From assembly GCF_032362555.1 (NCBI RefSeq), contig NC_083512.1, forward strand, positions 8,296,001-8,360,000: a stretch of DNA of 64,000 nucleotides, written 5' to 3'. The DNA is from Amyelois transitella. Its lineage: Eukaryota > Arthropoda > Insecta > Lepidoptera > Pyralidae. Under the pieces are notes generated by a model. That model ran no database searches, was not told the DNA's origin, and saw nothing but the letters and a program-made list of their open reading frames with translations. Positions 9,493 to 20,900 of this stretch are shown here, piece by piece; the first letter of the stretch is position 1; each line of letters opens with the position of its first letter. The position numbers were made by a program, and so were the translations under genes.

Positions 9493-12400
9493 ATGGACAT
9501 AATTTGGTATAGGTGTAATGTACATTATTATTTACGTGAAAAATGTTTTGGAAAAGCCAGAAAAATAGTTAAAGAAGCATTACAATTAAAATCTGATACA
9601 ACAGAGTTCCTCTTTTACAATGGAGTTGCTAGTATTTTGGAAGGCCAAGTCCAGGATGGGATCAATGACCTCAATCCTTTGCAGTCTGACAGAGATCTGC
9701 AGTTAGCAGTAGTAATGGCTTTGATATATGGCCACAAGCTGGCTAATGTATTAGAGAAAGATGTCTTATACACCTTAGAATCAAAACTGAAAGAAGAAAA
9801 GAAACATGGGAACACCATGTCTTATTATTATGCAGGATTATTTTTGTCACTTGCAGAGAGGTATGAAAAAGCCTCTGAGTATATAACCAAGTCACTAAAA
9901 AAGGATTCCAATAATTTAGCTACAATGATTTTAAAAGGATGGAATGATATGTACATGACAGTTGGTGACATGCAAGCATCTACATTAGATTATTTAGAAC
10001 TTGCACTAACCAGGAGTGATAGAAATGTAGAAGCCTTACTTGGCCTTGCAAAATTCAAGTATTTTGCAAAAGATTTTGAAGCTTCAAATCTTACATTAGA
10101 CAGGCTGATAGTAAACAGCCCAGGACAAGTTGTGCCTTTAATTGAAAAACTTAAAAATGAATTTGCTTTGCAAAAATGGGAAGCTGTTTATGATACAATG
10201 GATCGAATATTACCCTTAGAACCTGATAATGTGGAAGTATACAAAATAAAGATATATCTGGCACTCTGTAAGAACGCAGACTACATTGAAGCTGCTGATC
10301 AACTGAACAGGTTTTTCGGTGTCCTAGAAATTGAAGAAGCAAATAATGGCTATCAGTTTTATAACACAACACAGATATTTTCCAAAATCTGTGGCAGATC
10401 AAGTGCTGTATTGTCACAAGTTTATAGATTCGCCCAATATGCATCAGAAATGTACCCTAATAATGTGGATTATTTGAGTGAAGTTGGCTATCAATGTATT
10501 CTTCAGGGGAAATATAAGGATGCTGTAAACTTTTTCAAAGCTGCAAGCAAAATAGACAGTAATTCTATAACAGCTCTTTGTGGCCTGACCCTTTGTCAAA
10601 TGTTTGAACATGGCCCCACAGAACAGATCACCCAACAAGTTGAGTTATTGTTTGAAATGCAAGGCATGACCAAATTACCAGTTTTGTATCTTCTATCAGC
10701 TCAGCTTAATGTTAAGAACTCTGTAAAAGCTTCATCCTTTCTGACCACTGCATATGAGACCAAATTTCTATATGCTAACCAAATCCCTTTTAGTTTAACA
10801 TATATCAAAGAATTAGATCCTGATTTCCTTCTAGATGTGTACAAAGAATATAGAAAGCATTTGCCCAAGAAGCCTTTTGTTATAGTAGACTATTTACTGT
10901 ACTCTCTAGATGGAAATGTCCCAGCTGTGTCTCATTGCTTCAAGTTACTTGAAAAAATCTGTGAGGCGTGTCCAAGTTTGATAGCAGCGTTGTATGAGTT
11001 GGCAAAGCTGAAGTTTTTATTTGGTTATTCGATGAAGGCTCTCAAATTAGCGACACAGGTAGGCGAACTAGACAGCACGCATGCTGGAAGCCAAATACTA
11101 TTGACTCAGATCTATATCCAGCAACAAGCCTACAATAATGCTGCACAGTGCTTAGAAATGTGTTTAAGTTACAACTTTAAAGTAAGGGACAGTGCAATGT
11201 ACCATTTTCTCAATGGAGTTATTCAGAAGAGTTCCAATCAATATCAGGAAGCACTGGCAAGTTTTACCACCGCCTTACAGATAGCTAATAGCAAGACCCA
11301 AGCGAATAATATGAGCCGTCTTTATGACTCAGATTTGAATATCATTGATAAAGCCACATTGTATCTGCAAATTATTAATATGCAAACATCTTTAGGGCAG
11401 TTGTCAGAAGCAGGGAAAACTATGCAGGTAAAAACCTTTCTTCCTCATGAAGCTATTTGAAAATAGAGTGTAAATTTCATCAAAGCTTTCATATTTTCTT
11501 AAATGCAATAGAAGACACTGATCGACTGACATATCAGCGCACAGACCAAACCTCTAGTATTTAAATATTTCAAATTTGGCATTCACGTTCCTAATGTGGT
11601 AAAACAGTAACATAATAGAGAATTTCCCGAAAATACTGCGAGAATGGATATTAACGGAGTTTTTTTTCTATACAGAGGAATGTATGGAATTTAATATATT
11701 GTTTCATATTATACTAATCAACATTAATTTTATACAAAAATTTGATGTTTTGCAGGAAGCAATTCAAGAGTTATCTTACACATCAGAAGAAGGCAGGTTA
11801 CTCATAGCAAGGGCAGACATGGCCATAGACAAAGGAGATGTGGATAATGCCATAGACATCTTGAATGAAATCAAACCTGGCCAACCATACTATTTCCAGG
11901 CTCATAGTAAAATGGCCCATATTTACTTGAAAGAGAAAAATGATCGAGCCATGTTCACCTCTTGTTTTAAAGACATAGTGAATAACCATCCTATGGCTGA
12001 TGCTCATGTTATGATGGGAGACGCCTTTATGTCTATTCATGGTAAGTTTTTTAGGCTACAAAAGATTCTCATAATTCAATGTTTAAAATCAATTCATGCT
12101 CATATCTCAAACTTAATCACTGTAATGATACCAAGCTAAAATTTTTTGTTAAAGGTAATAAGTACTTTTTACTTCGAATAATATGATATTGAAAATGACG
12201 AACTAAATTCCCTCTCATGCAATGTTCTTGTGGTTCCCTTATGCGCTGGGGTCGGCTTTTGTGCTTTACCTTAGCATAAGTTTAGGATAAGTTATAATGT
12301 CAAGTATGTTTTATATGGTATTCTATCTATTTATTTTTGTAAAAATCACACAAGCGATACTAATTGTTTTTGATTTTAAACAATTTAAAGAGAGAAACAC

Positions 12401-15400
12401 AGATTATTAGTCCTTTAGTATAAGTATAGACTAATAATGAAATGTTGTTTTAAGAACCTATCCAAGCTGCTGAGTCGTACGAGATAGCTCTTAGGGGGAA
12501 CCCCAAAGACATCCATCTGATTAAGAAGCTAGGCACAGCTCTCGTTAAGATGCACCAGTTCGATAAAGCCACCCAACACTATGAAGACGCTATCAAGTTG
12601 CTGAACGATGACGAACTCAAGTTTGATTATTTAGAACTACTTATCAAGGTATGTTTCAGGATAAATTTGACTTAAATTGGTTTAAGATTTTTAAATTCAT
12701 TAATCATCTAGGCAAACCCTAAACTTTGTTTAGAGATGCCTTCGAAAACACCCAAGCAAATAATGTTATTAATAAACAACCTTCAGTAGATATGTGCAAT
12801 TTAAAGTTTTGACTAAGATTTTGCATATTAAACAATAAAAACGCGAGAGCAACTTTTTTTATATAAGATTACATTGCATAAATCTAAAGATCATACCAGT
12901 TAAAATTATCGTTGCTATGTCAATTAGTGCACTTTTACTTTACAACATCGGCTTCATGTTCAAAGTTCCAGACAACTGAATGTAGTAAGGAAATCTCGTC
13001 TACATTTGTTGCATGGTACACAGATGAAAAAATAGACTTCTATGTTAGGTAATCATCAACAGCTGGTTTAAATATTTAGCCCTTTTCAGCTAAAGCAATA
13101 TGACAAAGTGGACTCAATAATTACATCAGACATAAACCAACTGTACAACAGAGATAAGGACGTAGCCACACTGAAGCGCCGCGTTCGCTACCTCACCACC
13201 CAAGCCAAATGTCGCCAACTCGCAAATCCAAATGCTGGCAACACTCATCTAATCCTCGCCGAAGCGAAAGAGTTACAAAATCACGTTGTAAAAAGAATAG
13301 AAATAGATTCGAGAGGAGATCTTCAAGAGGAGAGACGTATTCTGTCGGAAATACTTTGTTCGTTGGCGAAAGTGAAGTCGACTAAGGAACCAGCAGTCGC
13401 GGCGAATTTGTACTCCGAAGCGTTGATTAATTTGCCAAGGGAACCTAATACGCTGTTAGCCTTGGCCAAGTTATTTGCTGATGTAAGTTGTTTTTTTTTT
13501 TATTTTGTAGGGGTTAATAGCTGTTTCTTTATCTTCAAATTTAATTTAGGTCCATTGTAAAATCCTTAACAATGGATATTTTTTTTAACAAATGAACAAA
13601 ATTTTTAAAATTCTTTCCATTAATGAAAACAGTAAATTTGACGTTTCCTGTAAGATTCCTAAACCAAACTCAGTACAAAATTTTTTCATAATATTACGAA
13701 TGTTTGCAATGTTGTCCCTTAATTTGTGTGGTGTTAGCTTTCTTGTTCAAAACCTTTGTCTTGAAACTTTTGTTGACAGTTTCTCATTGGTTCATTCTGT
13801 ACTTAGATTTATACGAAGAGAAAATTCATGATGATGTTTCAGATGAACCACCCAGAGAAATGCGAGCAGACCTGTTCTGTGTTGCTGAGCACCGACCCCA
13901 ACAACGAGGCGGCCGCTGTCATGATGGCGGACCTTGCGTTCCGGAAGGTGGGCATAAAAAATATTTTCATGTTTACCAACATTGACAAGACCATATGTTT
14001 TATATTAGCTCTCTTTCTATTTCTGAAATCAAGCAAATAGACAGAGAAGATGAGACATATTATTATGCCTTGTCGACGTTCTTGAATAATCTTGCTTCTC
14101 ATTACTGACCGAGGCCGTAGTTAAACCTGAGTCTTCTCATTGGAAGATGCAAACTGAACACTAACGCCAGTGTTGTAATTTCTTGGGTAATAACAGAGAG
14201 AGGACTCTAAGAGTTACGGTCGATGGCGAAGCCAGACTGCGCGAATCCTTTGTGGGACAGAGAACACATAGTGACTAAGTAATTTCAGTCAGTTACTCAC
14301 CAAAAATTATTCAAGAATGGAACTAGTGCAAAGCGCAGCTTACTGCAGGGAAAAGTTGTAGGTACTTAACGCATAGCGCGGCAGATCCCCGTTGAGATGG
14401 ACAGAACAAATAAAGGCGCAACGAACTCTCCTGGTGACAAGTGCGCTATAAAGGCTGCGACCCGGCAAGAATAGCGTCGTATTACAGAACTCTTCAATCA
14501 ACCTGTCTATGATTGAAAATAATGTGAGTGAAACGTCTTAAGAAGAAGTAATCTTTACAGGTGGACTTCGAAACAGCCCAGCGTCACCTGAATCAGATCC
14601 TATCAGTGAAGCCGCTGAGTTGGGAGGCGCTCGCGCAGCTGATCGAAGTGCAGTGGCGGCGCGGCAAACTGGCCGAGGCCGAACCAGCTTTAGATGCAGC
14701 CAAGCTTGCGCTGGAAGACGCTGATGACCCAGGTAATTTGGTGTTTGATAGCTCAACCATCATCCTCGCCGCAAAATATCCATTGCAGGACTCAGGCGTC
14801 CCTTAAAAATTACCACCTTAATTGTAAGAAGCAGGCTGCATCTAGTGTCCAGCCGCAACCTTAATTAGGACGTCAGCCAATAGTGGATGGTTTCCCAACA
14901 TTACGCTTATGTGGCCTACCTTAAAGGAAAAGAGTTATGAATGTGAATTCTCGATAAAAGGATTCTTACACAGATTTGTCTCATTTTGCATACCTAATAA
15001 AATTTTAAATTTTCCAATCTTCTTCCTCCCAGGGTACTTCTATTGCTCGGGCGTGTACTCCTGTTACCTAGGTCGCGCCAACGCGGCATTGAGACAGCTG
15101 AATGTAGCGCGTCGTGGCGCCGCGTGGAGTCAGCGCGCCGCCACTAGGATGGTGTTGTTGTGTTTGGCTCACCAAGCACCAGATGCTCCACACGCCTTGG
15201 CTGACACCTTCGCCGCTTCTGGAGACGACTCGTGAGTTTATAAATGGTCTAACTTTCATACAATATGTCAATGGTGCTAAATTCAGGGTTTGTGCTGAAG
15301 AAGAAGAGTCTTTGCGACACTCGATTTACTTAGCCTTGATTCGATGGCAAGCTAGCGATGAGTGATCGGCATTCCCGGAGCTGGAAGAAAAATGGAGGAA

Positions 15401-17379
15401 TAAAAATGGTTTGACATAGGACATACCTACTTCCGAGGAAAGATCGCATGAAAACATCAAATGTCGCTACATCAACTGAATTCATTCGTTACTTATCTGC
15501 GTGACTTGAAGTCAAACATGGTATACGTAAACATAGTCCCCATTTTTTTGTAACAGTACACTTTTACATTATAATAATTCATCTACAGGGATACAAGAAC
15601 GCTTGCGCTGCGTACAGCGGAGAAACTACTAGTGGAAGTGGCGCCAAGTGAGCGTAAATCGCTTCAAGCGCTTCTTCAGCTCGCGACGAAACAGAAACAG
15701 CAAGCGGAGAAAGTGCTGCAGGATTTGTTGCCTCTTGTCACGGACGACGTGTACCAGGACGACCCATACTTGATACTGGCTATTGCGAACGCGTGAGTAT
15801 AATATAATTTTATGGTGGATTTTAAACTTGGAGTATTTTTAATCGTGTGGCTTTACAACTGCCATATCGCAATGACAGCCGGGACCAACAGCAACAGCAC
15901 GGAGTAGTTCGAAATAATTCGTGTGTGTGCAATGTGCAACTTGGAACGTTTTATTATATCATTTTTTTTTGCCTAAGCAGAGGTTACGGATTTGATATCA
16001 TCATTCTCCTGTGGTTTTGTTCAAGTTGCACTCTTTTTTTAAGAAGATTCTCGGTTCCGTCTAAAACCACGATACCTTACCTGGACCATGGTGACTCTTC
16101 TAGGTGCCTGAATGTAATGCCTGGTATTCTCACGATGCCACATGGTTAAAGTATCATAAGTTAAAAAGTCGAGGTTTTTCAAAATCAAGTTAGGTATGTG
16201 TTGTATTTCCAAACGTTTACTTTTGTTTCAGTTACAATATAATAAAACAACCTACAAGAGCCAAGAACATACTGAAAAGAACCATATCTGCGATCGCTTG
16301 GACACCAGAGAAAGCGGATGGTTTAGAGAGGTATAAACATTATTTCGGAAGAGCATGCAAAATTGCCAAACTATGTTTTAGTGAGATAAGCGGATCTCTA
16401 GTTTTGAAGCTATTTACTTTTAAATGAAATTAAAAACACACAAACGTTATCCTCTTAGCGTTAAGCCCGGTTACATCCTGGACAGGGGACGGCCTTTTCA
16501 CCATAATTTTTCCTGGATTGGGTAAATCAGGTTTTCACACGAAGCAACTTCGGTCAGACCTCCGCAACCTTTTCAGGAAAACCTAACCTATATTGGATCA
16601 GGGTAAAAGCTACACTACATTAGTGTACATATTACCTTTTACTACATCCACGGAAAGAGATAGATCCGGGAATCAAACGGCACGTAATGACCTTTCAGAC
16701 ACGTTTTAAACATTCTTAGGCAGTTACCACTGTGGATTTTTCATTACTGGCCAATCACAATAAAGTCCAACAATTATTACCCTTTATGTTTTAGATGTTG
16801 GTTGGAAGTAGCCGACAACCAAGTGAGCTCCGGAAGATCGGAGGCTGCGAAGGAGTTGCTCACGAAAATTCTGAATCACAATAATTCGTGTGCCACCGCC
16901 TACCAATATTTAGGTAATTTAATTATAATATTTTTAGTTATAATAGATGTAAATTGAGTGAACTGAGAGTTGATGGAAATAGTGATATTTTCAACTTAAT
17001 TGCCTATTCTTGGTTCCAAAGACTTGCGACTAAAAGCTGCTGTCTGCTTGGCATCGTCTTGAAAAATTGTGCTTATAACCAAATTTGATAATATGATTTG
17101 GTTCATTTCTAATAGCATAAGTTTCTATTAAATTTTGCAGGCTTCTTAGCTGAGAAAGAGCAGAACTACAAAAGCGCTGCCCACAATTACGACAACGCTT
17201 GGACACACGGTGGAAAAAGCGATCTAGCTGTGGGCTATAAACTAGCACACGCTTACCTAAAGCTGAAGAAATACCCAGAATGTATAGTGGTCTGCCGACA
17301 TATACTGAAGGCTCATCCAGATTACCCAAAAATAAAGAAGGAAATACTTGATAAGGCTAAGAGTAATTTGAGAACGTAA
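9493..17379 (+). CDS. TTC21B: tetratricopeptide repeat protein 21B (IFT139), IFT-A complex subunit
   Basis: Eleven exons: 9493-11427, 11756-12041, 12455-12648, 13090-13482, 13843-13947, 14561-14732, 15033-15231, 15589-15792, 16232-16330, 16795-16913 and 17141-17379. All junctions keep phase and give 1314 aa; human TTC21B is 1316 aa. The protein is a solenoid of TPR-like helix pairs from end to end. Recognisable family blocks include CLSYNFKVRD, EAAAVMMADLAFRK and the C-terminal VGYKLAHAYLKLKKYPECI. IFT139 is a peripheral IFT-A subunit that drives retrograde transport in cilia. In insects that means ciliated sensory neurons and possibly sperm. The start ATG is the first in frame after a stop at 9460. 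Exon 1 alone encodes 645 residues without an intron. Polyadenylation candidates AATAAA lie at 17501, 17606 and 17884. Confidence 0.95.
16485..16620 (+). repeat. dispersed repeat ('CTAACC..TATTGGATCA' family) in TTC21B intron
   Basis: Contains CCTGGATTGGGTAAATCAGG, CACACGAAGCAACT and CCTAACCTATATTGGATCA. These match in order the copy at 53140-53345 and, partly, those at 27461-27516 and 56230-56345. It lies in the TTC21B intron between 16330 and 16795. Edges are approximate. Confidence 0.5.
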
Positions 17380-17969
17380 ACTTTTTTGTTGAATTTCACA
17401 AATGCACTTACTGATTTGTATGCGGTGTGACGAATGGATTTAAGTTCTATGTATCGTTTACGCATTTTTGTAAAAAAAAAGGAGAAAAAGAATCGCAAAT
17501 AATAAATACTGAGAAGAATTTTAAACATAAACCTGCAAAAATACCTGAAATAAATGGAACCTGCCTATTCGATTTGAAACTTAAATTTGAGCCTACAAAG
17601 GTTAAAATAAAAATGAATTGGAGCTAATTTTATTACGTAAAAAGAAGTGTATTAATAGGAAAAACGTATAGTACGTATACAGAAAGATTGCATTCTTACG
17701 TGAGGTAACATCGGTAGAGGAATAACCCTTGCGCAATCCAAAAAAATGGAAACAAGGTAGAACACAGAAAATTCTTCTTTTAAAAGGGGAACAAAAACAC
17801 TTTAATGTAAACTATACTGTAATGTAGCTAATTTGAAATTAACAGAAATGTAGTACAATTACACAGTAATTCAATGTTCGCACAATAAAACGATCATGTT
17901 CAATATGCACTATGTTTTAATTTGTGACTGCGTTTCCCTTTCTCTAATCTACGTGGAAGATAATACTTC
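17380..17969. terminator. convergent 3' UTRs of TTC21B (+) and V-ATPase subunit a (-)
   Basis: The two stop codons are 590 bases apart. Plus-strand AATAAA signals lie at 17501-17506, 17606-17611 and 17884-17889. Minus-strand signals (read as TTTAAT or TTTATT on the plus strand) lie at 17916-17921, 17801-17806 and 17628-17633. If TTC21B uses its last site, the two 3' UTRs overlap or abut. Actual cleavage sites cannot be told from sequence. Confidence 0.5.
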
Positions 17970-20900
17970 TTAATCTCCTCCCTCTTCTTGTTCGAGGATC
18001 GTCTTGAAGCAGAACGGCTGGAAAATGTAGCCCAGACCCGCGTAGAATTTGCTCATGAACTCCACCCTGGAAAAGTAAATAAAACATTTAATAACTTCAC
18101 ATATATATGGTACAATGAAAAGTCCTGAGAATATAAATTAAAAGTGATAAAGTTTTGCCTTGCTATGGCTTATCGAGGAACCTTCAAATTAAACGAGATT
18201 AATCTCATGCTGTTTTGAACAACCGTCAAATGCACCAAGTGCTTTTTCCGCCTTGATTGTAAATTCTGTTGTTTTAGGCTAAAAAACATGTTCATAAGTT
18301 TTATCACCTATACAAAAGCTCAAATAGTGTAAATAGGGACCGCGGAAACTTAAAAGAGATTTAATGAAATTTTCATACTTGTACTGCAAGAAATTATAAC
18401 CTAAAAATTTGTGTTTTATAGGTATGCAACATTTTAAGATTCATACCTACGTAGTTTGCGAGCAAAAGTTAGTGTCAAATATTCCAACAAGAATTACCAA
18501 TGCAATCGCAGCGTGTGGAGGAAGGCGGAGAGCCCCTCCATCATGACGAGGATGGCCAGCGTGAACAGCGACCAGAACAGGAACGCCACGTACAGCTTCA
18601 CGCCGCCCACGTAGCCCTCGTCCTTCAGCCCGAAGGTCAGCACCATGTTCCAGAGCACCTCCGACAGTTCTGTGAATAAATTATTTGTATAGTAAGACCT
18701 ACAAACATAAAGTCGAACCTATTTCCAAGAAAAAAAAGTCTGCATCTATCCTCCTCGCATTTATTTTTGTTTATTCACATTCATAAATCTTATCGTGCAA
18801 GCTCGTATTCTGGTTAAATTTTGCTGATAATATCCAGACAAAGCCGGCGGCGAAAGTGAGGCGGACCCCGGGCCCCGAAGCACTTCTGTGGAGGGTGCAA
18901 CCAAGAACACGCAGATGATAGAGATAAAATGCAGACTTTAACCAGAGAAAGTTATGTTCGTCTAGGTATTTATACTCCAACTTTTATATCTATGAAAACC
19001 ACTGACATTTAACAGTACTTACAACAAGCAGCAACAAAATACTTTCAAGCTGTCTCTACCGGCCCGAGATTTCAAAAAACAGCTGAGAACGTGAACCTAA
19101 CCTTACCTATAAAATATAGTATCAAATTAACTAACAAAACGTAAACTTACCAGCGTGGGCAAGCGACAGCGCCCACAGTCGGAGGTACGAGGCAGTGTGA
19201 GAGATTGTACTGAGCACGTATTCTATCGTGTGTATGGCTTGGTGGATCATCACTTCGGAGAAGGGCTCCTCTTCGTGTGAACTGGACGCTTTGGCCTCGG
19301 ACTTGGGTTGCGGTTGGCCTGGTTGCCCGTCGATTTCCGTCTGTTCTTGCATCTCGATGCCTTGGTTCACGCTGCCGTTGGATCGTTCCGGCTGTAAGGC
19401 AAAACAATTTAATAAAGAAACGTCTATTCCGGCTAATAGAACAATATCGGCCTTTATCGATGTCCTACCAGACGTAAAGCACTTTTAAGCTACGCACCAA
19501 ACAAACTCAGATTAGTGGTTTGAGGTTGAACTGGTGATTGATAGGTGATCTAAGCATAGCCAAACGATTACATTGTCACATATATGCTTTCCGTAAAAAT
19601 GGACTTCTTGCAAGTCATTATTGATGGGATACAACAGTGTCATCCCATAATAATGAATAAAAATTTTGAATTTGTATTTGAAAATACCTTTGACTTTCTA
19701 ACATGAACTTGCAACTTGTTTATAAGAATTTACGCATACCTTTTCCTCCTCCTTATGCTTCTTCTTGCTAGCCATCATCAGGTACAGTGGTTTGCCCAGC
19801 AACATTACGGGGATGCAGCACAGAGCTATCAGTACAAAGATGCGTTGCAGTGACCCTTGGCCTTCGAACATGAACTCTTTGCAGCCGGGCTCGGGTTCAG
19901 TGCTCGAGAATAACATCATGTTGATGAAGAGAATCAGGACGGAGGGCGCACAGCCTTGTGTGTATGCTTGGTCTGGAATTTATAAGTAATATAATTAGTA
20001 AAAGCACATGAGACAAACCAATTGACTAAATAATAATAACCCTGTTTGGCTTGATTTAGGAAAACACCAGTTTTGTTGTTAGAAAGAAATTGGACTAACT
20101 CACTAATCACTAAAACGGAAGGTTAATTTTCGGTGAAATTTCGAAGGGTGTGAGACAGTAGACACTTTGGTATAGATATACTAGTGAGTAAGAACATGCT
20201 CTTTCTCTCTCATTCTTGCTTGATCCCAGCTGCCTTTTTCGGTCTTACCTCTTTACAATTTTTCCGATCTACAACGTCGTCACCAAAAAGAAAAGAACAA
20301 GCTAACATGAGACTACGGTTTTCTATTATATGGTTAAGTTAAAAATGAATTACTGCTAAAAAATAAAACTAACCAGTATTGGTTGTGCTGTAGACAACCC
20401 ACTTGTAGAACATCATGAACACCATGTACGCGAAGAGAAGGCACAGGAACACCACTTGCGGAAGGAATTCCAAGAAGATTGAGTAGCGGCGGCGGAAGAA
20501 GCTGAGAATCAACATAAACATGAAATTATCTTGTTAAATTAAATATATGGGATTTATTTAATGAACGATGCTCTATAAGCTTCTGTTTCAAAATTACGTT
20601 GAGTGTTTTGACTTTGAATTGTTATAAATTTTTAAATTAAAAACTTGTTTGATGCATTTAGAGATCATGTCATGACTCAAAATGAATAACTGAGATCAAA
20701 ATAAGAAATAAAATTTTGTGTTAGTACTCACTTGAAGTTAACTACACTCATGCAGACACCGAAAATCATGTGCACCACGCCGAAAATGATGGACAGTTTC
20801 ATTTTGTACGAGTTCAAGAAGATGATCTTGTTGTCGGCCGTCTGCAAAACAGTTTAGACAATTACGACCAAAATATTTAAACGAGGTTAGTCAGAAATCA

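Noticed and set aside
13704-14102. Several overlapping open frames around TTC21B exon 5
   Set aside because: Only 13843-13947 is exon in the TTC21B frame; the rest are shadows and intron.
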